Shown here one piece after another: positions 1-7,925 of a stretch of DNA of 23,820 bases. The translations under genes were made by a program, and so were the position numbers. Positions within the stretch are counted from its first letter, which is position 1. Each line of letters begins with the position of its first letter. The stretch is from CAZCGA01 sp964498075. Lineage in GTDB: Bacteria; Desulfobacterota; Binatia; HRBIN30. The DNA lies in contig CAZCGA010000104.1 in NCBI GenBank assembly GCA_964498075.1, forward strand, positions 1 through 23,820, in the 5' to 3' direction. The notes under the pieces were generated by a model. The model was given only the letters and a program-made list of their open reading frames with translations, ran no database searches and had not been told where the DNA came from.

Positions 1-904
<904 letters not shown>

Positions 905-1166
905 TTGTCCTTTCGGTAGCCGCTCGGGCCACCGCAAACGTTGTAGCGTTAAACACCGAAGCGGGAAAGATCAAGGGCGCGGCGGCTACAGCTGATCGAA
1001 TCGGAGGTTCGACACACGTCGCGCCGCCACCTCGCGAGCATTCAGGTGCCCGCGGCGCGCCGGGGCCGCGGCACACGGACGCGACGGATCAAGGCTCAGG
1101 CGACGAACGGGAGACCTACCGTACCCCCCGATCAGTGCAGCGTTTGATGAGGCCAGAGTCCGGAGC

Positions 1167-2531
1167 CTACAGCACCCGGAGGAAGGCCAGCAGATCCTCC
1201 TTCTCTTGGGCACTCAGCTTCGATTCCAGGACGAGGTTGAAAAACTCCACCGTGTCCTCCAGCGTCAGCAAACGGTCGTCGTGCAGGTACGGCGGCGAGT
1301 CCTTGATGCCGCGCAGGGGGAAGGTCTTGATCGGGCCGTCGGCCGACGCCGTGCGACCGTTAATCGTGACCTCCTTGAAGAATCGCTCCACCTTCAAGTT
1401 GTGCATGAGGTTGTCGGTGTAGTACGGCGGGGTGTGGCAGGCCGCGCACTGGCCCTTCCCGAAGAAGATTTCCTGGCCGCGCATCTCGCTCTCGCTGGCT
1501 TTGGCGGGAGTGAGCTTGCCGAAGACGTTGAGCTTCGGTGCGGGCGGGAAGTCGAGCAGCGACTGAAACTCCGCCATGAAATGCACTTGGCTGCCGCGTT
1601 CGAGGACGTTGGTGCCTTTACGCGTCGCGTCGGCCGGGATGCCGTCGAAGTAGGCGGCGCGCTGCTCGAACTCGGTGAAGTCCTCCACGGACTTGAGCGC
1701 CCGTTGCGAACCGAACAGGCGCTGAATGTTCACGCCCCGCAGCGATGGCGTGTCGATCCGATGGCGATGCTCGTTGGGCCGAATGTCGCCGACGGTGTGG
1801 GTGGAGGCGTTCGTATGGCCATTGGCGTGACAGTCGAAGCAGGCCACGCCCGGATGGGCCTTCAAGCTGCGGCGGTCTTCGGTGGCGTTGAACTGCTGCT
1901 GGGGAAACGGCGTGACCAGCAACCGCAATCCTTCGAGTTGCTTGGGATTGAGGATGTCTTTGAACACTTCGTTGAAGTTGCTGAGCGTCACCAGTTGCCC
2001 TTGCGAGACGTCGCCCAGATCTGGCCGCGTCGTCAGATAGATCGGTGCCGGAAACTCGGGCAGGAAATGATCCGGCAAGTCGAAGTCGAGGTCGAAGCGA
2101 GTCAGATCCCGATCGGTCTGCTTCTTCGTTTCGTCGATGAGGAATTTGGGGAAGATCATGCCGCCCGCTTCGTGGTGGGGATGCGGCAAGGGAAGAAAGC
2201 CGGCCGGCCAGAGCTGCTTTGCTTTGACTTCCTCCGGCGACAAGGCGGCGAGTTTCTCCCAGGTCATGCCCTCGGGCAACTTGACGCGCACGCCGTCTTG
2301 CACCGGCTTGCCGCGCGACATGGCCGTTTCCTTTGCCGGCCGGTCAGCGAGGTCGTAGCGCTCCGCGAGCAAAGCCTGTTGGCGCTTCGCGAACGTCGGT
2401 TTCTCCGCTTGAAGGCGTTTCGTCAGCGTGGGGAAGTCTTCATCGGCGGCCGCAGCTGTCAGCGCGAAGCAGACAACCACCGTGACGGGCAATGCGGCGA
2501 GGAACCAGCGGATTCGAGACCAAACTGACAT
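1167..2531 (-). CDS. Di-heme cytochrome c peroxidase / MauG-family protein, exported
   Basis: This 454-residue protein has a signal peptide (WFLAALPVTVVVCFALTAAAA, about 9-29) and two c-type heme sites, CFDCH at 231-235 and CAACH at 362-366, so it should mature in the periplasm. The C-terminal half has the family pattern: a heme site, a PLRGIKDSPPYLHDDRLLTL-type segment at about 405-424 and a short final helix. Family members reduce H2O2 or oxidise a partner using two hemes. The roughly 200 residues before the first heme site make it longer than classical CcpA (about 330-350 aa), so the substrate may differ. The start is supported by GAAGGAGT just upstream. A mobile element begins 17 nt before the start codon and has probably moved or replaced the native promoter. 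Peroxidase activity itself is inferred. Confidence 0.88.
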   Translation of the reverse strand: MSVWSRIRWFLAALPVTVVVCFALTAAAADEDFPTLTKRLQAEKPTFAKRQQALLAERYDLADRPAKETAMSRGKPVQDGVRVKLPEGMTWEKLAALSPEEVKAKQLWPAGFLPLPHPHHEAGGMIFPKFLIDETKKQTDRDLTRFDLDFDLPDHFLPEFPAPIYLTTRPDLGDVSQGQLVTLSNFNEVFKDILNPKQLEGLRLLVTPFPQQQFNATEDRRSLKAHPGVACFDCHANGHTNASTHTVGDIRPNEHRHRIDTPSLRGVNIQRLFGSQRALKSVEDFTEFEQRAAYFDGIPADATRKGTNVLERGSQVHFMAEFQSLLDFPPAPKLNVFGKLTPAKASESEMRGQEIFFGKGQCAACHTPPYYTDNLMHNLKVERFFKEVTINGRTASADGPIKTFPLRGIKDSPPYLHDDRLLTLEDTVEFFNLVLESKLSAQEKEDLLAFLRVL

Positions 2532-2548
2532 GGCGGACTCCTTCTGAA

Positions 2549-2566
2549 TTAGCCTTGATGTGACAG
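2549..2566. repeat. Left end of inserted element: TTAG duplication plus 14-bp terminal inverted repeat
   Basis: TTAG (2549-2552) is followed by CCTTGATGTGACAG (2553-2566). The same 14 bases occur in reverse complement at 3387-3400, and TTAG recurs directly after them at 3401-3404. A perfect 14-bp inverted repeat with a 4-bp direct repeat outside it is the normal footprint of DDE-type transposition. Confidence 0.8.
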
Positions 2567-3184
2567 AAATTTTCTCGTCATGAAGAACGCGCAGAGGCTG
2601 AGAAGGCCTTCCGTTGAAGCGGGTGCGGCACGAGACCGCGAAGAACTTTCAGCTCGACCTCTTTTCGATTTCGCCCACGCGAAGTTGCGCGTCCGCTCCT
2701 GAAGCCGAACTACCCTCAGCGTCTGGTACAAGTACTCATCGGGGTAGCGTGCCGTCCCCCGCCCCTGCACCGTGTGCTTTCGGCGCGACCACTGGCGTAG
2801 CCTACTGGCCGTATGTCGATCCACGGCGTGATAGGCTTTGCTCACAGGCCCCCAGCTAACGTAGTTCGACCACCCTCGTAGCCGGCGGTTGATTCGTGCC
2901 ACTTGTTCCCCGGTGTCTATGCGCAGCCATCGCGGCTCGGTCAGCTCGCTGATCTCACGACACAGTCGCTCGATCTTCTTCTTCGACGGCGTGGTTCCTA
3001 TGTACACCTTGCCCGTCTTCGGCGAGTAACATCGCCCGATGGTATATCCCAGAAAGTCGATCCGGTCGATTTCCTTGTCATGCATGCCGTCGCCAATACC
3101 CCGGTGGAACCGGCGGGTCTCTGTCGCTCTGTTCATTCCCACCAGCAGCGGCCTTCCCCGTAAGACAGGCGGGTCGGCTTCCAC
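2549..3184 (-). pseudogene. Group II intron maturase (LtrA type), C-terminal remnant
   Basis: The open frame is 211 codons, but only about residues 42-173 (bases ~3061-2666) match an intron-encoded protein: FLGYTIGRCYSPKTGKVYIG, then the maturase-specific segment INRRLRGWSNYVSW...SRLRQWSRRKH, then RYPDEYLYQTL and the ending RTRNFAWAKS. Full-length proteins have 400-600 residues with seven reverse transcriptase blocks and the YADD active site; all of that is absent. The frame's first ~40 residues translate intron RNA domain sequence, and the last ~38 read through into the left repeat, where the stop codon (TAA) is partly made by the TTAG duplication. It is a non-functional deletion derivative. 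Confidence 0.8.
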
Positions 3185-3400
3185 GTTACCCTTTTCGAGG
3201 TCTGCTCAGCGTTCACTCACGTTCCGGCCTGCATGCTCACTGAGTCGCCTTACGCGACCCTTTGTCATCGGAGTGTTTCAGCGAAATTCGTTACCTCCTC
3301 TCACCGCTCCGACTGCTTCCGGCTGGAGCGACCCTTTGCCGGGTGGGTCTTTCACCCACTGGAAATCGCCGTCTTTGCACGGCACACTGTCACATCAAGG
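2553..3400. mobile_element. 848-bp TIR-bounded insertion containing a deleted group II intron
   Basis: The element has perfect 14-bp terminal inverted repeats and a flanking TTAG duplication, and no transposase gene. Inside, read on the minus strand, is a group II intron 5' region that begins GTGTG at the inner edge of the right repeat, then the C-terminal part of an intron maturase; the reverse transcriptase domain is missing. No clear domain V was found before the left repeat. Two readings remain: a non-autonomous transposon that picked up an intron, or an intron that landed in the centre of a palindrome resembling CCTTGATGTGACA/TGTCACATCAAGG. The TTAG direct repeat favours the first; the coincidence of GTGTG with the repeat edge favours the second. 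TTAG would fit the YTAR-type 4-bp targets I recall for IS701-like elements, from memory only. Confidence 0.72.
3064..3387 (-). other. Group II intron 5' region (domain I-like), remnant
   Basis: Read on the minus strand from 3387, the sequence starts GTGTGCCGTGC, matching the GUGYG rule for intron 5' ends, followed by a GTGGGTGAAAGACCCAC stem-loop and purine-rich stems of the style seen in bacterial intron domain I. It leads directly into the maturase remnant. The call is by resemblance; no covariance fold was run. Spurious short frames on the plus strand here are not considered genes. Confidence 0.55.
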
Positions 3401-3404
3401 TTAG
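3387..3404. repeat. Right end of inserted element: terminal inverted repeat plus TTAG duplication
   Basis: CTGTCACATCAAGG (3387-3400) is the exact reverse complement of 2553-2566, and TTAG (3401-3404) repeats the four bases at 2549-2552 in direct orientation. Confidence 0.8.
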
Positions 3405-3443
3405 CTGGACAGCAGGGGACGCCACGGCAACAATAGGTGACGG

Positions 3444-4037
3444 ATGAAGTCCAACCCGCAACGCTTGGGTGCCAAGCCCGTATTGCTCCTCCACGACCAG
3501 CAGGCCTGGGCGGAGTGGTTGGACAAGAACCGCGCGACATCGTCCGGCGCGTGGCTGCGGCTGGCGAGGAAGGCCTCAGCCAAGAAGTCCGTGTTGTACG
3601 ACGAAGCGCTCGACGTCGCGCTGTGTTACGGCTGGATCGACAGCCAGGGGAAGAGCGAAGACGAGAACTACCGACTGCAGAAGTTCACACCCCGCGCGAA
3701 GAGAAGCATCTGGTCGAAGCGCAATCGGGAGAAGGCGCTGGCGCTGATCAAGAGTGGCCAGATGAGACCCGCGGGGCTGGCGGAGGTCGAGCGCGCCAAG
3801 AGAGATGGGCGTTGGGACGCGGCCTACGATTCGCCGCGCCATATGACCGTGCCGCGCGACCTCCGGGCGGCCTTGAACAAGAACACGCGAGCAAAGACCT
3901 TCTTCGAGACGCTCGATAGCCGAAACAGGTACGCGATTCTCTTCAGAATCCAAACCGCCAAGAAGGCTGACACTCGTGCGAAGCGCATCCAGCGGTTCGC
4001 CGAGATGTTGGCGATGAACGAGAAGCTGTATCCGTAA
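3444..4037 (+). CDS. YdeI/OmdA-family protein
   Basis: A 197-residue soluble protein of the YdeI/OmpD-associated (OmdA) family. The diagnostic stretch is YDEALDVALCYGWIDSQGK (about 52-70), followed by LQKFTPRAKRSIWSKRNREK (about 78-97) and a C-terminal helical RIQRFAEMLAMNEKLYP tail. E. coli YdeI-type proteins have been linked to outer-membrane-protein-dependent stress and peptide resistance, but the biochemical function is not settled, so none is assigned. The length is normal for the family. The ATG at 3444 is preceded by AGGTGA. It lies just outside the right end of the inserted element, so its promoter must lie in the ~40 bp between or inside the element. The next genes, a MOSC remnant and an SGNH protein, follow in the same direction without an obvious functional link. 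Confidence 0.85.
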   Translation: MKSNPQRLGAKPVLLLHDQQAWAEWLDKNRATSSGAWLRLARKASAKKSVLYDEALDVALCYGWIDSQGKSEDENYRLQKFTPRAKRSIWSKRNREKALALIKSGQMRPAGLAEVERAKRDGRWDAAYDSPRHMTVPRDLRAALNKNTRAKTFFETLDSRNRYAILFRIQTAKKADTRAKRIQRFAEMLAMNEKLYP

Positions 4038-4119
4038 TCGATTCGAGCAGGTGAGTGATGGAATCTTTGCCAAGGAGAAACTTGGATCGTAGAATGGCGA
4101 GCTGAGGAACCCGAGAACG

Positions 4120-4392
4120 ATGGAACAACAGAGGTCACGGATCGATTCCAGCTCGGTCGGCGATCCGGCGCGATATCAAACGCTTGATCATCTGGAGCGC
4201 GGGCTCGCGATGCTGCCGAGCACACCCAAGAACACAGGCCGCGTAGGCCTGATCGTGAGAAGACGTGAAGGCGACCTGCGGCATCGAAACCTTCGCGGCA
4301 TCTACCTCTGCGTGGTTGAGGGTGGCGAGGTAGGGCCGGGCGATCCGGTGGAGGTCATTGCGCGTGCGACTCAGAAACCCATCGCTGACTAA
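4120..4392 (+). pseudogene. MOSC-domain protein with internal in-frame deletion
   Basis: The 90-residue frame carries both ends of a MOSC-domain protein and lacks the middle. The start TLDHLERGLAMLPSTPKNTG (about 21-40) and GRVGLIVRRREGD resemble the N-terminus of a small MOSC family, and RHRNLRGIYLCVVEGGEVG...DPVEVI (about 54-80) resembles its C-terminus. The intervening region, normally around 90-100 residues with the conserved cysteine of the molybdenum-cofactor-sulfurase C-terminal fold, is absent. The join falls near 4266-4285. The reading frame is preserved and an upstream GAGGAAC could serve as ribosome site, so a short peptide may still be made, but it cannot fold as a MOSC domain. 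The family comparison is from memory; a protein search would settle it. Confidence 0.6.
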
Positions 4393-4398
4393 CCGGCG

Positions 4399-5508
4399 TT
4401 GGCCGGCGGAAGGAGCGCAACCTGGCGATGCTCCGGTGGTGGAGCGGACCTGACTCACCATGGCACGATCCGCCGCGGTGGGTGGCGTACCAGGCTCATA
4501 CTGCTCCTCCTCTCAGCGCTTCTGTGCCTGGTAGGCGCGGAAGTGGCGGCGCGTGTCTTTTGGCGTCTCCGCTATGGTGTCCCCTTTCTTGATCCGGGTC
4601 GCATCCTCTACGCCTTCTACCCAGGGCTACAGAGAGTTGACACGGAACGGCCCGCCCGTGGGGACGAATTCTACGATATTCTGTTTCTTGGCGGATCGGT
4701 GCTGCATAAGGACTGGGGACAAGTCGAGCAGAGCCTCCGCGAACAACTGGCCTACAACGGTCACCGCAACGTACGCATCTTCAATCTCGCTGCGCCGGCC
4801 CGCACCTCACGGGATAGCTGGCTGCAGTATGCCGCACTCGGCGAGGCCCGCTTTGAACTGGTGCTCTTCTATCACGGAATCAACGAGGCCCGCGCTAACA
4901 ACGCTCCCCCGGAGATATTCCGGGAAGACTACTCCCACTACTCCTGGTACGAGATCGTCAACACTCTAGCCTCGTACCACGGAACGACTTCTTTCGCCTT
5001 GCCCTACACCCTACATTTTCTTGCCACCGGTACGCGGTATGTCCTGGCGAAGGATCGTTACGTCCCGACCGGCCGTCCCCGCGCCGATTGGGTTCAGTAT
5101 GGACGGGACCCCCGCAGCACGGTGTCCTTCAAGCACAACCTGGGCGCCGTTCTTGATCTCGCTTCGCAGCGAGGTGACCAGGTACTGCTCATGACGTTCG
5201 CAACCTACGTCCCCGAAGACTACTCACTGGAAGCCTTCAAAGAAAAGCGCCTCGACTATGGGCTACATCGCGCCCCCATCGAGATCTGGGGGACCCCCAA
5301 TCATGTCCTGGCAGCCGTGGCAGCCCACAACCAGGTTGTGCACAGTTTGGCAGCCCAGCATGAAGGCGTTCTGTTTGTGGACCAAGCGCGTCTGATGGCG
5401 GGCTCCCCTCGCTACTTCAATGACCCCTGCCATTTCACTGTCGCCGGCTCCTCAAAGTTTGTCGAGAATCTGCTCGCGGTCTTGCTTCCAAGCCTGCAGA
5501 GCGGCTGA
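4399..5508 (+). CDS. Membrane-anchored SGNH/GDSL-type hydrolase-like protein
   Basis: About 350-369 residues with one N-terminal transmembrane segment (LILLLLSALLCLVGAEVAA, about 33-51) and a large outward-facing domain. SGNH blocks are visible: LFLGGSVL with candidate nucleophile Ser100, FNLAAPARTSRDSWLQY (block II region, about 128-144), FYHGINEARANN with Asn162 (block III), and NDPCHFT with candidate Asp342 and His345 (block V), using numbering from TTG 4399. Such proteins often add or remove acyl groups on extracellular polysaccharides; that role is inferred here. The start is uncertain: TTG 4399 has no ribosome site, CTG 4450 follows GGTGGTGGAG, and the nearest ATG codons (4428, 4460) are in other frames. 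The 3' end overlaps the convergent WYL gene by 74 bp. Other sugar-related genes lie further along, not adjacent. Confidence 0.75.
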   Translation: MAGGRSATWRCSGGGADLTHHGTIRRGGWRTRLILLLLSALLCLVGAEVAARVFWRLRYGVPFLDPGRILYAFYPGLQRVDTERPARGDEFYDILFLGGSVLHKDWGQVEQSLREQLAYNGHRNVRIFNLAAPARTSRDSWLQYAALGEARFELVLFYHGINEARANNAPPEIFREDYSHYSWYEIVNTLASYHGTTSFALPYTLHFLATGTRYVLAKDRYVPTGRPRADWVQYGRDPRSTVSFKHNLGAVLDLASQRGDQVLLMTFATYVPEDYSLEAFKEKRLDYGLHRAPIEIWGTPNHVLAAVAAHNQVVHSLAAQHEGVLFVDQARLMAGSPRYFNDPCHFTVAGSSKFVENLLAVLLPSLQSG

Positions 5509-6535
5509 CGGGTTGCAACAAGGAAGGAGAAGCACGCTTGGGAGCGCTTCTGGCTCGGGCCCGGCGGATCGACCCCGCGTACAACCCCGCCACGTCCTCG
5601 GCGGTTGCCCGCAACGCCTCGCGCAGCTCGGGCGGCTCGAGCGCTTCGACTGCGGTGCCCAACCCCAGGAGGTTGCCACAGGCGCTTTCGCGCGAGTCGA
5701 AGGTGAACTCGAACGTCACCCCGTCCGCCGCCGGCGGCCCGGCCGCCTCGATCGCCGACCGCACCCGCTCGCCGAAGACCTGCGGCAGGATGGGGAGCGC
5801 CTTGGCCGCGACCCGAAGCTTCACCCGGTACTCAGGTATGCTGGCGATGAAGTCGCGCGACCAGCGCCGCCAGAACGTCCCCAGATCGAAGTGCGGCGGC
5901 CGCTGGACGGGCTCCTTGGTGACGACGACTTTGCGGATCCGCGAGACGCGGAAGACTCGCATGTCCCCCGCGGTCGTGGTCACCAGGTACCAGACGCCCC
6001 CCTTCACTACCAAACCCAAGGGCTCGACCCGAGGTGTCGCCTGACGTCCGTCGGCACGCTGATAGGTCAATCGCACGGCGCGATCGGCGAAGACCGCGTC
6101 GCGTAGCGTGGCGAGATGCGGGGCGCGTTCGTTCGCAGCGAACCACCCCGCCGCATCGACGTGTAGCCGCGCCCGCACGCGCGCCGCATCGGTGCGCCGC
6201 GCGCTGGGCAAGGCGGCCTCCAGCTTCACAAGCGCACGCTGCAGCCCGGCACCCAAGCCGACGTCGTCGAGGACCCGGCCGGCGTCTCCGGCGAACAGCG
6301 AGGTGACCTCAGACTCATTCAGCCCCGTGAGATCGGTGCGGTACTCCGGGCGCAGCATGCAGCCGCCGCGCGGGCCGCGCTCGGCGTAGACCGGTACGCC
6401 GGCGGCGCTCAACGCGTCCAGATCGCGGTAGATCGTCCGCGCCGACACCTCGAGGCGCTCCGCCAAGTCCTGCGCGGTCATTCGCCCGCGCGTCTGCAGG
6501 AGCAACAGCAGTGAGAGAAGCCGATCGGCACGCAT
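5435..6535 (-). CDS. HTH/WYL-domain transcriptional regulator (YafY type)
   Basis: A 366-residue regulator. Residues 1-60 form a DeoR-like winged helix (MRADRLLSLLLLLQTRGRMT, then VSARTIYRDLDALSAAGVPV). A WYL domain spans about 140-210 with RVEPLGLVVKGGVWYLVTT and the FRVSRIRKV strand, and a WCX-like C-terminal segment ends near DVAGLYA. A further ~35 basic residues follow, encoded antisense to the end of the SGNH gene; this tail looks like read-through rather than conserved sequence. The family usually senses ligands or nucleic acids through WYL. It is divergent from the PNPOx-like gene, and two perfect inverted repeats lie in the 108-bp gap, so it probably controls both promoters. The ATG at 6535 is immediately downstream of one of those repeats. 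Confidence 0.9.
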   Translation of the reverse strand: MRADRLLSLLLLLQTRGRMTAQDLAERLEVSARTIYRDLDALSAAGVPVYAERGPRGGCMLRPEYRTDLTGLNESEVTSLFAGDAGRVLDDVGLGAGLQRALVKLEAALPSARRTDAARVRARLHVDAAGWFAANERAPHLATLRDAVFADRAVRLTYQRADGRQATPRVEPLGLVVKGGVWYLVTTTAGDMRVFRVSRIRKVVVTKEPVQRPPHFDLGTFWRRWSRDFIASIPEYRVKLRVAAKALPILPQVFGERVRSAIEAAGPPAADGVTFEFTFDSRESACGNLLGLGTAVEALEPPELREALRATAEDVAGLYAGSIRRARARSAPKRASPSLLQPVSRSAGLEARPRADSRQTLRSRRQ

Positions 6536-6540
6536 GTCTG

Positions 6541-6557
6541 GCCGTACAAGTTACGGC
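6541..6557. promoter_or_regulatory. Perfect inverted repeat, candidate operator near the WYL gene start
   Basis: GCCGTA (6541-6546), 5-nt spacer, TACGGC (6552-6557). It begins 5 bp upstream of the WYL gene ATG, so a protein bound here would block its transcription or translation start. Autoregulation by the WYL protein is inferred from position. Confidence 0.45.
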
Positions 6558-6562
6558 TCTGA

Positions 6563-6583
6563 TCCTGACAGAGGATGTCAGGA
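6563..6583. promoter_or_regulatory. Perfect 8-bp inverted repeat, candidate WYL-regulator operator
   Basis: TCCTGACA (6563-6570), spacer GAGGA, TGTCAGGA (6576-6583). It lies centrally in the divergent gap, just upstream of a CATAAT hexamer (6593-6598) that is a fair -10 box for the PNPOx-like gene but has no good -35. The symmetry and location fit an operator for the adjacent regulator. Confidence 0.6.
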
Positions 6584-6643
6584 ATCGGAAGGCATAATCG
6601 CGCCGCATTGAAGGTGTGCGCAATGCAGAAGGAGGATCGAGAG

Positions 6644-7123
6644 ATGGCAACATGGAGCGAATTCGAACAAGCAAACCCGGCGATGGCTGCGGCAGGGCGG
6701 AAGCTGCTGTACCAGTTCGGCAACGGGCTGGGGTATCTCGCAACGGTCCGCAAGGATGGCGGGCCGCGCGTGCACCCGATCTGTCCCGTGCAGACCGAAG
6801 GCCACCTCTACGGACTCATCGGTCCATCGCCCAAGCGGCACGACCTACTGCGTGACCGACGGTTCGCGCTGCACACCTTCCCCTCGCCGGATGTCGATGA
6901 CGAGTTCTACGTGACCGGCCGCGCAATCCGTCGCCCCGACCCCGAGCTGACAGAGCGGGTCCGGACGGCGTTCCTCGCCACCGGCGGCACCTCGAGCAGC
7001 GACGAGCTGCTGTTCGAGTTCGACATCGATCACGCCTTGCTCGCCACGTACAAGAAGCGCGGCGAGCCCAACAACTGGCCGCCGATCTATACCAAGTGGC
7101 ACGCGCCCCGGATGTCCGGCTGA
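6644..7123 (+). CDS. Pyridoxamine 5'-phosphate oxidase-like flavin-binding protein
   Basis: A 159-residue split-barrel protein of the PNPOx-like superfamily. The N-terminal half has GYLATVRKDGGPRVHPICPV (about 30-49), the usual strand pair that binds a flavin or F420-type cofactor, followed by YGLIGPSPKRHDLLRDRRFALHTF and DEFYVTGRAIR. Such small members act as flavin- or heme-binding oxidoreductases on varied substrates; genuine PLP synthesis is unlikely because the protein is short and lacks the PNPOx C-terminal dimerisation part. The start at 6644 is chosen over 6575 because AAGGAGG at 6629-6635 is spaced 8 nt before it. It is divergent from the WYL regulator, probably its target, and ends 16 bp from the convergent nitrilase. 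Confidence 0.85.
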   Translation: MATWSEFEQANPAMAAAGRKLLYQFGNGLGYLATVRKDGGPRVHPICPVQTEGHLYGLIGPSPKRHDLLRDRRFALHTFPSPDVDDEFYVTGRAIRRPDPELTERVRTAFLATGGTSSSDELLFEFDIDHALLATYKKRGEPNNWPPIYTKWHAPRMSG

Positions 7124-7139
7124 TCCGCCGGGAGCGGCG

Positions 7140-7925
7140 CTACACGGCGATGCGGGCGGCGCTGGTCCAGAAGAAACCGCGCGCGGTGCGGTCCTGTCGG
7201 AAGGCCTCGAGCGCCGCGAAGTCGACGCGGTGGGCGGTGACGGCGGCCGCACCGATCGGTGCGAAGAGCTGCTCCGGCGCCGACGTCGTTGGATCGGCAA
7301 AGCCGCCCACGCCGCTGGCGAACAATGTCGGCAGCTCGGAGGGGAAGCCCCAGTCGCTGATGCCGACGTAGACACCGAACTCGTAAGCGCGGGCAACCGC
7401 CAGGTGCCGCCACAGCGCCCGCGAGTACTCCGGGGTTGGCTTGCGCGTCACCGAGCACGCCGGGACGAGGATCAGATCGGGAACGCGCGTCGCGCGCTGC
7501 AGCAGGTCGGCAAACCAGAAGTCGGCGCAGATGAGGATGAGCACGTTGCGTCCGGCGATGACACATTCACCCAGTGCGCCGCCAGGGCCGACGAGTTGCC
7601 GCTCTCCGGCATAGGGCCGCAGCTTCTCGTAGCGGCCGATGATCTCCCCGCACGGGTCGAACACCAGACCGGAGTTGAGTGCGCCGCCGTTGACCGTCTC
7701 GCGCCGCGATCCGCCCACCACGTGGCAACCGAGCGCGCGCGCCAGCGCCGCGATGTCTCGCGCGTAGTTCTCGGGAGAGTCGCTCACGTAGGCGCTTTCC
7801 GGCAACAGGACGATGTCGTGCGGCTCGAAGGCGACGCCGCTGGCCGCGAGGTGCGCGCGGATGACCGCGAGATTGTCCGCATCGGCGGCGACGCGGAGCT
7901 GCGGCTGGACGAGGACCAGCTTCAT
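7140..7925 (-). CDS. Carbon-nitrogen hydrolase (nitrilase superfamily)
   Basis: A 261-residue cytosolic enzyme with the nitrilase triad in order: Glu43 in VLLPESAYVS, Lys101 in RYEKLRPY and Cys133 in LICADFWF. The length fits the CN-hydrolase fold. Members cleave amides or nitriles through a cysteine thioester; the substrate cannot be told from sequence. The ATG overlaps the stop of the upstream Nudix gene as ATGA (7925-7922), so the two are translationally coupled and their products probably act in one pathway, perhaps repair or turnover of a nucleotide- or amide-containing metabolite. The motif after the cysteine (ADFWF) differs from the CEDLRFP style of Nit2/omega-amidase, suggesting another branch. 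Convergent with the PNPOx-like gene. Confidence 0.88.
   Translation of the reverse strand: MKLVLVQPQLRVAADADNLAVIRAHLAASGVAFEPHDIVLLPESAYVSDSPENYARDIAALARALGCHVVGGSRRETVNGGALNSGLVFDPCGEIIGRYEKLRPYAGERQLVGPGGALGECVIAGRNVLILICADFWFADLLQRATRVPDLILVPACSVTRKPTPEYSRALWRHLAVARAYEFGVYVGISDWGFPSELPTLFASGVGGFADPTTSAPEQLFAPIGAAAVTAHRVDFAALEAFRQDRTARGFFWTSAARIAV

Noticed and set aside
905..1166. Terminator or small gene between secA and the cytochrome gene
   Set aside because: No stem with a T-run and no frame with a ribosome site; only GC-rich unstructured sequence was seen.
1206..2528. 440-codon open frame on the plus strand opposite the cytochrome gene
   Set aside because: It is the antisense shadow of a clear di-heme protein; its composition (Arg, Gly, Val, His) and lack of motifs are typical of GC-rich antisense frames.
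2553..3400. Intact group II intron
   Set aside because: The reverse transcriptase domain and a clear domain V are missing, so it cannot splice or move on its own.
3039..3447. Short plus-strand frames in the inserted element
   Set aside because: They run antisense to intron RNA structure and have no ribosome sites; the minus-strand reading explains the sequence.
3437..3919. 160-codon frame overlapping the YdeI/OmdA gene
   Set aside because: The overlapping frame with the family signature and better start is the real one.
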